Origin: Apostichopus japonicus
Lineage: Eukaryota > Echinodermata > Holothuroidea > Aspidochirotida > Stichopodidae
NCBI RefSeq assembly: GCF_037975245.1
Contig: NC_092563.1
Span: forward strand, 4,835,501-4,895,500
Reading direction: 5' to 3'
DNA length: 60,000 nt
The notes below the pieces were generated by a model, which ran no database searches, was not told the DNA's origin, and saw nothing but the letters and a program-made list of their open reading frames with translations. Position numbers and translations under genes: made by a program. The stretch's first letter is position 1. Every line of letters starts with the position of its first letter. This document shows positions 44,708 through 60,000 of the stretch, piece after piece.

Positions 44708-47700
44708 CACATTATTTGTGTGCACCATAGAACAGTCTACTATACCGCGACCTTTTGTCGTACCATGAGCAGGATATCAATAATATATAGGCTAAGACGC
44801 ATACAATCCCATGAGGCGCGTATAGGCCAATACTCATAACACTACTACATATGAGGTAAGAACGCGTAGCACTGATGCATAAAGAAATCTCAAGCTATAC
44901 TCAGGAAAGCTGTATAAGTATGGATAGCTTAGCATTCTGTGCATCAAGGCAATCTCTGTTAAGATTTTAAGTTGGTGAATTGGCGATAGGATTTGTTAGC
45001 TAAACATCGCTACCATGCATCCATCCATCTTAATTGCGTGACTTAAACCTCTGTGCTATCCTACAAACAAATTAGCGAGATAAAGAGCGACGGAATAGCG
45101 AAACTTTATCTCTGTGTCTCTCTCTCTCTCTCTCTTACTGCCGAGAGCATTTTTCCATTTACGCTAATTACGAAAACCTCTTCCTCATTTCATTGTTGTC
45201 TTTCCTTAACCCATTAATTCTCTCTTTCTCCTGAAAAATCAAACCACCTCGTTTTTCGTCGACAATATCATACAAAAGTACCGCAGGGTTTTCGTGCATT
45301 CCTTAACTCTTTACTGATTTTGACGCCATTCTGTTTGTTTCTTCACGTTCCTTTATCGATTCTGTTAATCTCGATGATATTTTGCTAGCCTCAGCTAGTA
45401 ACACTCAACACACAAATTTGACACCTCTGGGGTGTAAATTTGTCGTAACAGTGATTAATATGACCAGACACACACACTAAAATATAGCCAAATGACACAT
45501 TTCGGAGGTTTCAGTTTTAGACAGAGCACTCTGTGTTATCTTTCTTTCTCTCTTTCTTTCTCTCGTTTTGCTGTTGTTTTTGTTGTGAAAGGAATGATTC
45601 TGTTACACAAGCCCTTCTATATGACCTAAGGTCTGACGATATAAAAAGCTAAAATTGCACATGTAAAAGTGGTTTGTACAGAAATGTTTCTCCACGGTGA
45701 CATTTCCCGCTCCTGTCGAGTTGATGAGAAGTAGAGACGGGGAAGTTAGCTACAGCCTCACGTGATGCTATTAACATTACATCTGCAGTCGAGTGCATTG
45801 ACTTTACAGTGCGTCTTTTCTCCAACTGTTTATAGGTCTTGGGTTGAAACCCTAGAAGACATTTTCAAACGTGCAAAGACATACACATGCATGGCATGAA
45901 TATCGTGTGGCAATACTTAATGGGGTTTACTATGATGGAAAAAGTTGATGATGTAAAACACATGTTTGTTTGTTGCTGTACGCTTTTGTGCGACTGTGCG
46001 TGCGTGCGTGTGCGTTTGTTTTGTATTCTGAGGACTTGAACAAAAGAATTCCAGGTCCTCGGATGTGATTTCTAAAGAATCACTCCATCCTCGCAAGAAT
46101 TCTATTGTTGAGGGTATTATTAAGGTTACGGTACGTGGATTTAAACAATAGAAAAAACAACGGTGTCCTCGGTATGAATGTAAAACACAGCAACTTGCGT
46201 GTGTGTTGGCATACAATTACAGCTTTAGTTACCCTACAAAACGTACACAAGCCGGATACTCAGCTTCTACTATAGCTTTACACAAAACGAATTTGGCGGA
46301 TGCAGGATTCTAGAAATGAAGACTGGCCTGTGTGGGTCGTTGATGCCGACTCCCATGAAGGGGCATTTCGAGGCATATTTAGACTTTAGATAGGTCCATA
46401 GTTAGGTCTAACTAGTATAACTATATAACTACTGTACTTGTGATATTGGTGTGTGGTTAAAAAAGGGAGAGGGGGTGATACTCCCAGCCCAAATCCTCCC
46501 TTATGTTATATACCATTCCTTCATGAACATCCAACTTATAATTTATTATTAAAGTGAAAGTAACAGAGGTATTTTCCTGCAAAAGAGGATTACTTTACTG
46601 TTTCTCATTATAATGTTGTCTTTTTTAAAATCTATTTTCAGATTCTTACTTTCCATGTTTAATTTTCGGGGAAGAGATGACGAAGTTAAGTTGACGCGAC
46701 GAAGATATACCAAGAAAATCATTTCAATATGATTCAGAAAATACATCTAAATATGAAGATCAAAATAGCAGACACCATTAAATGCCTTGGTAAGTAAAGT
46801 TGATCTATTCTGAGAATAAAAAACTTCTATGTGAAACTAAACAGGAGTATAACGTTCACATAGTTTGCATATTATTATGTCACCATATATATAGAAATTA
46901 ACTCGTCATTCATATCGCAATCAACATGTTTCACAAGGGATAACAACAAATGGGGAGAGTGTAGTAGCTTATACAGGGGGGGGGAGGGGTTGCATGTCCC
47001 ACCCACATATTGCCAGTTGGGTGGGATTTTTCAGGTGGGTACGAATTAGACTATTTCTCCTAGCCCAGAACGTCCTTCCATAAAAGTTCATAATTCTACC
47101 TAAGTCAGTCGGTTGGGGGAGGGGGGGGGTAGAATTTTTCTCCCACTGCTCCCCCGCACCTTTGAAATCATGTGCACATTACTAGAGGTAAGTCCACTTT
47201 CTGTTATCTTTCCAGTATTTGTTAGGACAAATACTCTGTTTGGTTTATTATTCACTCTGTACTAAACCTATGACGTCATCATCAATATGACCTTAAAGGA
47301 GCATTCCACACATTTGATGTGGATATCCTAAACAGCCGAAAGGATCAATAGAAACATATAAACCCTCTTTAAAGTGTTCTTTGTATAGCTGCAAGATAAA
47401 AACATAAAATATATGAAACTGCTACTTCTTTTTTTTTTCCTGCCGAAATCCATTCTTTATCTCCGCATCAACGTTGGAACGTACCGTATCTTATCTCAAG
47501 AATATATCCTTCATTCTCCTCGTCAACTTAGCTGTCATTCAACTATACTCTTGTGTGTTTCCCACATTCATGTTGTTGTATTTTCAGTTGTAGTCAGTAT
47601 AGTCTACACTATACGTGGATTATGTAAATCACAACATAGAACCGCCACAGTTGTCAAGATAGCAGACTCCCCAAGCGATATTTTGAGTGTCATTATACTC

Positions 47701-49456
47701 GTATGGGTTTGCTTGTTATATTACATTGGTATAGGCAGAGTGTACATAACGTAACATCCTCGTATTTATGTATACAAAAAAAAATCCATTTTGTTATCAG
47801 TATCATAAACGACTTCATCTTGCATTGGTTTTGGCACCCACCGAGAGGCGTCCAGCGCCAAATCGGGCTTCGTGGACAATTATTTGTCAACAGCCGCCCC
47901 CCCTCCCCGCCCACCCACACACAAAGATATATACATACATATTTTGTTTTATTATTAATGTTTTAAATATACCATCGAAATACATTATTCGTTGTCCTGT
48001 ATTTGCCCGGGCTTCCTATTATTGACCCCGGCCCCGGAGGAGTTCCAGTCCCCTGGTCCCTTCCCCCAGGTATACAGCCTCCAAATATTAAAGCAGCTGC
48101 CTCTTTTTGGTAACCACACTTCTCACTAGATTTAATCAAGGTACTTGTATTATATGTTAAATATGAACTCTTTGCTGCTATGCTCGTGTGATTAGTCTAT
48201 GTTTTTTTATAAGACTTATATTCACGTTCCTAATCACGTTTTATTTGATGGCGAGGGGGAAACAAATCCTCGTGAAAATGTTATAACAGCCGTTTTAATT
48301 AAAGAATAAAATGAATGAATTCGCCTCTGGAAGACAGTTTACAGCAAAATAAATATACTTCATTACAAAAAAAATTGATATTTTAACCAATAAATTGATG
48401 TTCAAGTGTAGATTGATTTACAAATAAAATCGATTAATGTTTCAAAATATTTCCCTTTCTTTATAATTAAAAAAGAAAAATGGGAAATTTTTGCCTCTGA
48501 TGTTGAATTAATGACTGGTATTTGAATAACAGCTTTTAGAGTAAAGTAAAAATTGTAATACATAATCACTTCCACTTTAGTTTCCATATACCATAAAGCA
48601 AGTCGTTACGTCGCCAGTTTGTGGCAATTTTGCTGAAACTACCGTATTAATCAAAATAATATTGTTAACTTGATCATACGACAGACAGACATCGCCAAGA
48701 TTGTTTTAAGCAACTAAACAAAAGTGATGCATTATATAAACTGACGAATTCCGTTAAGTTATATTTCGTCGTCACCCAGAACCTTTCAATATTGATATCA
48801 ATTACATAAAAAAAAAATTTTTGCAAAATGCTGTCAACTATTTTTAATTTTGTTGTTGTTCTTGTTGATTGAAATCAAACTCTGTCGAAGCTAATGCACA
48901 ATTGTTTAGCGTGATTTAGGCGTTTTATAGTAGGCCTATAATTATCATAAATTTGCCAATTTTTAACGAGAAAGCAAAACAAAACCATAACATGTCATAT
49001 TTCAAAGATAAATTTAAGACTTTATTCAGACTCAGTAACCACTCTGTGAGGCATTTGTACCTATACATCAAACCTATATTATTTGTGATGGGAAGTGGTC
49101 CCCCGTTCCCTACCCCACCCCCGGGGTAGGGACTGCAGAAAAAACAGATATCTACAAGAAAATTTGTACGAGAGATCTCACAATACTGACTACATCGTGT
49201 CATCTTGTATAGGACTTGCAAGGAATAAAAAAAATTAAAATCTTAACTTGTGTATCGAATAATACTTTCTGTTATGAGATAGGCATAGGGTGGAGTTAAA
49301 TTTGTTGTAAGAGAAAACAGAGGCAAGTACATTTCTCAGGAGCAAATTCTTAATCTCTCCAGCATCCTACAAATTGGGAACAATAACATGTTGTCTTACT
49401 CAAATGGTGAAACTACCACCCAATTCCCCATTTTGCATTGGTTATATCCCTTCCTT
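44708..49456. other. Intergenic DNA, no gene recognised
   Basis: Holds a CT tract (45115-45136), a hairpin at 45410-45443, G-runs near 46976 and 47113, and one copy of a short dispersed repeat (47271-47328). The 113-codon frame 47413-47754 and the 99-codon - strand frame 45917-46216 match nothing recognised. Confidence 0.45.
47271..47328 (+). repeat. Dispersed repeat with TGACGTCATCATC, copy 1
   Basis: TGACGTCATCATC, then GACCTTAAAGGAGCATTC and ACACATT..GTGGATAT. Matched by 50287-50351. Confidence 0.75.
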
Positions 49457-49464
49457 CTCTGTAT

Positions 49465-49771
49465 CAGGGTTTCCCTAATTTCATTCCTCAGGAACCCCCT
49501 AGTGGAAGCCCCAACTTTTCAAGACACCATTTGAGTCATTATTATACTATAATATGTATAACAATCCTTCGTAAAGGATCAAGTTCATAGTGTAATATTG
49601 CAGAGTTTGTCGATAGGTACGACTTTTGTACATTACTAAATTATATGATATATCAGATTTTAGTTCAACAAAAAGTACTCTAGTTTTGACTTTCATAAAC
49701 GTCTCACGAAACCCCTGGGATGGACTCATGCACCCCCTGGGGGTTTATGCACCCCAGTTAGGGAACCCATG
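49465..49771. mobile_element. hAT-like MITE, 307 bp
   Basis: Starts CAGGGTTTCCCTAAT and ends with AGTTAGGGAACCCATG, an imperfect inverted repeat. Flanking 8-bp sequences CTCTGTAT (49457-49464) and CTCTATAT (49772-49779) agree at seven of eight positions, as expected of an old hAT target duplication. Subterminal CCCCCTGGGGG-type palindromes lie near the right end. No coding capacity. Confidence 0.75.
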
Positions 49772-49779
49772 CTCTATAT

Positions 49780-53867
<4,088 letters not shown>

Positions 53868-54460
53868 AAAGGCCAGTTGGCCTATATCGTATAGGCCATC
53901 AATTGGCCTATATCGTATAGGCTACCACTGTAGGATTATATCCTATAGGCCATCACTAGGCCTATATCGTATAGGCTATCACTGTAGGTTTATATCCTAT
54001 AGGTCATCACTATAGGCCTATATCGTATAGGCTTTCACTGTAGGATTATATCCTATAGGCCATCACTAGGCCTATATCGTATAGGCTATCACTGTAGGTT
54101 TATATCCTATAGGTCATCACTATAGGCTTATATCCTATAGGCCTATATCGCATAGGCTATCACTGTAGGATTATATCCTATAGGCCATCACTAGGCCTAT
54201 ATCGTATAGGCTATCACTGTAGGTTTATATCCTATAGGTCATCACTATAGGCCTATATCGTATAGGCTATCACTAAAGGATAATATCATATAGGTCATCA
54301 CTATGCCTACATCGTATAGTCTATCAATAGGCCTATATCGTATAGGCTATCACTATAGGCTTATCTCTATAGACCATCACTAGGCCTATATCGTATAGAC
54401 CATCAATAGGCCTATATCCTGTACGCCATCAATAGTCTGCATATCGTATATAGGCCATCA
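53868..54460. repeat. Palindromic minisatellite, TAGGCCTATATCGTATAGGC type
   Basis: More than twenty half-units of about 27 bp, alternating CCTATATCGTATAGG and TTATATCCTATAGG cores joined by CATCACT or ATCACTGTAGG. Each core is a near-palindrome able to form a short hairpin. A larger block near 110-120 bp recurs at about 53950, 54059 and 54181. The open frame 53773-54015 is produced by it. Confidence 0.93.
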
Positions 54461-56730
54461 AAATATCCTTATTTGGTTGTGGTGATTGCTATTGTTGTTG
54501 TTGTTGTTTGTTTGTTGTTCTTGACAAAGATGATGTCCCGAGGTTTTGCGCATCACCTCATAAACAACAATAATATGCAAACTAAACATTTGGATCTTTA
54601 ATTATTACTGTGATGACAGTGAACGTCATATTACAGTGTATTGCTCCAATATGCCAGAAATTCAGATATTGTTTACCGAAGCTCAACCATGAACAACAAT
54701 ATCATTCTCAAAGGATGCTGCCTCACTAACGCATACAGTTGTCTAAATAAGCACTTCTCAATTTCTTGAAATAATTTGTTGAGATTCAGAACCTTGAAGA
54801 AAGTAACTCGAAATTGTTTTAGCAACTGTAGCTTGATAAACTTTGAGACCCCAACTCACGACTTATAAATCTATATATATACCGTACATTACTTCGTGTC
54901 TGCTACTAGGGCGTCTAAAGTGGTGGCGCTATATAGAATTGGACTGAGATGTACTGGGATGAATGCGTTTATATTGAATGAGACTGTTACACCATCGTGT
55001 ATACAAATTTAATTTTAAACAAACATTATTATTTTAAACGTCTTCTTAAATGCATACATGAAAAGGTTGAGGGAGAAAAGAAAATCGCAAATCATTTGAT
55101 TACTGACGCTTTGTATGTATAACCTACAATCAAACGGCTTTTGTGTTACTTAAATCCCCATTAACTAACTATATACACTGTGACAGCGAAAACGCATACT
55201 TAGGTTGAAATACATTCTAATAAATGTATTTCTATATATTGATTCTATATCTGACTCATATACAGACGTTTCAACTTCCGGTGGAGGCGGGATTTTTTTG
55301 TCATTGTTCTTATATTTTCATTCCAATGGTCGTTAATTTTCCATTATGTTTACAGTTTTGTCCACTGTATCTTTTCCTATAAAGATCCGACTTAAAGATT
55401 CACAAATGACTTGGAGATGGATAACAGAGTGACTGGTTTTCTAGATTACGGCAAATAAATACGTCATATAACAGGACTAGCATTGTTCTATTTAGGTGTC
55501 TCGCCTAAAGTGGAATCACTATCTCACTTTGTTGGTTTCGCTGAACTTTGGGACATAACAACATCGTTAATTAGAAGGCGTCCGAACATATACACCAGAT
55601 GGGAATGGAGGTGGGGAGTAGGGTGGGTTTGCTCGAATTCCTCTAAAGGGCCAGTATTTTTTCAAGTATATTTATATATAATTTTTATTCATATAGCCTT
55701 CACTGAATACCGAGAACTTGAGTTGGGTAAACGACCAGATACTTTAATACCAAAACATACAGGAAATTTCCAATACACTCGAGTTCACACGATAGGACAG
55801 ACATTTTTATTTGAATTTAAATAGCTTCATTTCAGTCGACTTCTTAAATTGCATGACATTTAACAAATAGTTGATTTTCCAATTGCGTGTCACTATCCTT
55901 GCTCACCTCCCATCCATCACTCAATTTTCTACAAATCTTTTCCAATTTACCAAAGTCAAATTTGAAGCCAACTTCATTCATGCTTCCCCGTCTATAGGCC
56001 ACATTTTGTTCTATGAAAACATGTCTGAGAGACAATTGATCGACGGAAGCTTTAAAGTGCCTTCGTTACCTTGTAATTGACAGAAGTATTGATGTTGGCG
56101 CAATGTATTATTTTTAAATCTAAATCAACTTAATAAAAGTTCAAAACGTTTATCTTGACAACTCGAGTAGTTGGATCCTTTAATACGTTTCTGTACATAT
56201 TTTTGAATACCTTCAGTGCTTTCATGTGACGATGACTCTTACTGTGCACATGGTAATAAGAAGTTACTGTGATCTCAAATAAGCAAACATAATCGTCCTT
56301 CCTTACTAGTATCTCAAGAAATATTTTTGTGAATAAAATATATTGTAAAATTGTTGATAAAAATAAAAATAAAAAATCCTTGATGAATCGGTCAAAAAAT
56401 GTGAATGTTTTGTTTAATCCCAGCAGATTTGGATTAATTTTAACTGATAAAAAGGTATTGTAAATATTCTGTAAATAAAATGTCTTTTTCTGTATGTTGT
56501 TGCTTCGTACATGTTCCAAGTTTTTTTTGCAAGTTTTTAGGTTGGTATTTTAATACAACGATTATTGTCCAAATAACTGATGGGTTGGCTTAATAATACT
56601 AGAACTCTTCCCCACTCCTGTCCACACCCACATTGTCCTTCACAATAAGAAAACTGAATTGCATGAATCCCGCTTTTTTTTCGATTGTGATATTAGCCGA
56701 TAACCATATTGCTAAATAGAAAAATAAGAC
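54461..56730. other. Intergenic DNA, no gene recognised
   Basis: A 113-codon frame on + (55483-55824) and a 129-codon AT-rich frame on - (56130-56519) have no recognisable motif. GTTGTT repeat near 54492-54518. Confidence 0.45.
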
Positions 56731-57155
56731 ATAGATGGATGGATAGATGGATCGATCATCCATCCATCCATCCATCCATCCATCCATCCATCCATCCATC
56801 CATCCATCCATCCATCCATCCATCCATCCATCCATCCATCCATAAATCCATAAATCCATAAATCCATCCATAAATCCATCCATCCATCCATCCATCCATC
56901 CATTTATTTTTATTTATTTCAACTTTATTTTTCCATCCATCCATAAAATCATCCATCTATCCATAAATCTATCCATAAATCCATCCATCCATAAATCCAT
57001 CCATCCATCCATCCATCTATTCATTCATTCATACATGTCTGTATTCATTCGTTCATAAATCCATCCATAAATCCATACATCCATAAATCCATTCATCTAT
57101 CCATTCATTTATCCATAAATCCATCCATCCATTCATTCATTCATTCATGCATGCC
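56731..57155. repeat. CCAT microsatellite with ATGG inverted start
   Basis: Long CATC/CCAT tract with CATAAATC variants. It begins with the opposite orientation, ATGGATGGATAGATGGATC, then switches to GATCATCCATCC, giving a potential hairpin at the junction. Met-Asp-Gly-Trp open frames on the - strand are artefacts. Confidence 0.97.
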
Positions 57156-57175
57156 TGTATTCATCCTTCCATTCA

Positions 57176-57250
57176 TTCGTTCGTTCGTTCGTTCGTTCGT
57201 TCGTTCTTTCGTTCGTTCGTCCGTTCGTTCGTTCGTTCGTTCGTTCTTTC
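57176..57250. repeat. CGTT microsatellite
   Basis: About 18 units of TTCG with few changes. Confidence 0.97.
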
Positions 57251-58749
57251 AACCTGTCTATCATTTTATCTATCAATCAATCAATCTATCTATATTTGAC
57301 TAAAATAACAGATAACTCATAATGGACTGCACCTGAAATATACTTTGCAGCATACCGTAGAATGTGGTAGAATTTTATTGTCAGACGGTGGACTTTCATT
57401 CTCTTCGAACCGTGTAAGTAAAGCTCCCCTGTAGCTCTCCCAACTCTATTTCTCCTCTAATGAATCGAGTCTGCATGGTCGAGTGAAGAAAATCTACTTT
57501 CTAACCTTAGAAATGGCACGATCTCTTGTTGACAAAAGAAGGAAGGCGGTCGCGTGTTTGTGTTTCTGATGAGGTTTTTCAGCCTCTCTTTTTTCGACAT
57601 TTATTGAACGTTTATATAGATATCTGACTAGACTAGTCACTTATACCAAACTAGACTCAATTTAATTATTGATATGCGATTTGTCACGTGACTGTATTGT
57701 CTGTCTGCAGTAACCAGAACAGATTAAAGTAAATAACACGAAAGTGAAGGTAAAATTGGAAAACGTCAAACGCAGAGGACGACCGTATGAAATTGTGTCT
57801 ATATAAACTAGAGAAACTCAATACAATATAGGACTTCGGCACAATGTTGTCTTTTCATAAGTTCGTGTTTAGTCATGTTTTTGGAGGCGGGAGAGGGGGT
57901 ATAGCGCGACACTGGTCGGTAAAAACCAAAGTCCCATGTATCTTGAATGTATCGAAGTTGCGGTTGCAATATACCGTGTATGTTATATATAAATTCTCGG
58001 CTGGAAAAATTGCAAGATTATTTTAGAAATCGGAGACCAGCATATTATTTGAATATACTATTTGTATATTATTTTATTATAGCGACTTCATAATCGCGAC
58101 AAAATGTTAAAATGGTTGAAAAATTGCTTTTTAAATGATTTGAAGAATAAAGTCCAGAAAAATACCACATACCGTAATATGCCAGTATTTTTTATTGTTA
58201 TTTAATTTTTATAAAGAAACAAAACAGGACTCATTTCGTCTTTGGTTGAACATCTTTCCCGTTATGCTATCATTGGTTTCAGTACTTCCCGCCCGACGTC
58301 ATATTTTGTAATACAATTCTATATTTAGATTATTTAATATCTTAAATTTAGTATGCTTCATCGCCTAAACGGTAGTTGAATCTTTACCGTTCCAATTGTT
58401 CATTCAATTCTTCTGTTAGACTAATTCAAGGATATAATGAAGATTTTTCAATGATATTATGAAAGCGCTGGGTACATAGAGGTTACACAGATGCATTCCT
58501 AACCTACATTTCATCATCAGGGGAAGATGAATCGATGTATATGCGCTTCAGGTATTTATACTTTCATGTATGATATTTATTGTTTATAGCGCCCTCTTTA
58601 TTGTCAACGTGCAACTTTGGCGTCAGCCGTCTGCTATTCCTCAATATGAATGTTAAACGCTAATGCAACAACATTTAATTAGTATCTTCGCAATGAAAGC
58701 ATCTGTTAGTTACATTTCTGCCGTTGAGTAATTTAATTATAAAATATGC
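57251..58749. other. Intergenic DNA, nothing recognised
   Basis: No gene, RNA or element identified. Confidence 0.5.
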
Positions 58750-58910
<161 letters not shown>

Positions 58911-60000
58911 TATATAATTACTGAAAACTGTTATTAGTTTTACAAATGATATATAAATTCTGTATGTACCGGTATGTATTTTGTTAATGTCTTGAACTGT
59001 ATTCGTCCGGCATCCCCTCCCTGTAACCCTCTCTATCTTGAGATAATATTAATTCTGATTTAAGTTAATGAAACGACAGCATCACGTATTTTATTTATTT
59101 TTTATTATAATTTTTTTTTGGGGGGGGGGGGGGAGAGGGGGAAGTTTCTTCTTCCGTTTGTTTTTTTTTTTTAAAAGAAAAAAACCCTACCTATATCAGA
59201 TTTCAATTGCGTGACCGCACTTGGCTGGTTTTGAGATATATACTTTACAACGTTCCTTCGTAAGAGTGAGGCCTTCGGGTCTTTAATCGAGGATATTTGC
59301 GATGTTTTGTGTGAAATATGGCAGAGTTACAGACATAACTTGTCACCTTGCGTTACAATGGAGGTTACTTAAAGATAGGAACAGATGAAAGAGAAGGCAA
59401 AAATTCGATTTCTCATTACTTCTATTCATTTCCCACATGTAAAGCTGCGAAGAGGATGTCAAGTATACAAAAGGACAGAATATAAATAAAATATAACTAA
59501 AAAAAAAATTATTATATATATAAATAGAATCTTTGCATCGCACTGCATGGCTCAAATCTTGATCTGAAGGAACTTGTAAAGTTTGAATGTCTTCGACACT
59601 TAAAGGGGTACCGTCCTCTTGAGTTGAAAACTCTTGTCCTTGTGGATATTGAATTTAATACCGAGACCACAAAGAAAATAAGATTTAAGGACGGCTTTAG
59701 GTATACACAATTAATTTTGAAATGTGATATAGTCCACGGAAGCAAAACTCGAAAATTTACCGTTATATTTCTAGAACATTTTTCATTTCGGATGTACGAC
59801 CCTTTAAACAAGTGCGGCTCATCTATTAAAGTGACTGGACTGTTTGGTCTATTACGCAGTCGATACAGGTCAGTTCACTCAAAATGCAGTTACACAAAAC
59901 TGAACGGGAAATGTTGTACAAATGTCTTTACAAGTTTTCCATGAACAAACTGGTATATTGAACTTCATCCAAAGGTTTTCTGTTGTTTATATGAAGTTGA
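58911..60000. other. Intergenic DNA with one unidentified open frame
   Basis: G-run 59119-59133. The + strand frame from 59526 to 59944 stays open for 139 codons in AT-rich DNA and contains a stretch with alternating hydrophobic and charged residues (LKTLVLVDIEFNTETTKKIR). It has no ATG before the middle and matches no family I recognise. It could be an exon following a TAG acceptor near 59526, or chance. Confidence 0.25.

Noticed and set aside
47413-47754. 113-codon + strand frame with hydrophobic N-terminus
   Set aside because: Could pass as a signal peptide, but no family, no splice context and low-complexity T-run at its start.
53868-54460. CRISPR-like array
   Set aside because: Units are contiguous and degenerate with no unique spacers; eukaryotic minisatellite.
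56130-56519. 129-codon - strand frame rich in Phe, Leu, Tyr and Lys
   Set aside because: AT-rich DNA, no motif, no splice or homology support.
56599-56956. Met-Asp-Gly-Trp repeat proteins on the - strand
   Set aside because: Translation of the CCAT microsatellite.

Overview
The window is nuclear DNA of a metazoan, most likely a marine invertebrate. An echinoderm such as a sea cucumber fits the general look: AT-rich intergenic DNA, long TA tracts, G-runs, TAGGCCTATA-type minisatellites, and Penelope-like and tRNA-SINE elements. The species is inference only; no species-specific marker was recognised.

Region 1 (1-13261, + strand) holds the only gene I can identify, the 3' part of a USP10-type ubiquitin carboxyl-terminal hydrolase. 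I could assemble eleven exons by homology and splice phase. They give 620 codons plus a stop, from the disordered N-terminal half (the SWASLF patch) through the whole catalytic domain (Cys box, QEDAEEF box, EWEQVGP, LHLKQF, GGHY His box). The start codon lies upstream of the window. All exon phases agree. Notable features are a GC-AG intron (intron 4), a tandem repeat that carries copies of the intron 3 acceptor, a LINE fragment in intron 8, and a 26-unit, 45-bp minisatellite in intron 10.

Region 2 (13262-60000) has no gene I can recognise. It is a landscape of mobile elements and repeats. There are two Penelope-like elements with GIY-YIG ends. One is truncated with a 15-bp target duplication (20570-21824, + strand). 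The other is nearly full length with an RT domain, is framed by 116-bp inverted arms, and sits inside a TA microsatellite (39642-42523, - strand). Two copies of one tRNA-derived SINE lie at 15473 (-) and 35379 (+). Two hAT-like non-autonomous elements have 8-bp duplications (27839-28455 and 49465-49771). A 445-bp inverted-repeat element has a 6-bp duplication (44257-44701). The rest is tRNA-like relics, local duplications, minisatellites and microsatellites.

The most interesting signals are three. First, the terminal repeats of the two divergent Penelope-like elements share a hairpin flanked by CTGAAGA and GAAA; the stem sequence differs but pairing is kept, which suggests a hammerhead-like RNA. 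Second, the intron 3 acceptor is embedded in a tandem repeat. Third, the small inverted-repeat elements have clean target duplications. No operon-like or defence system is present.
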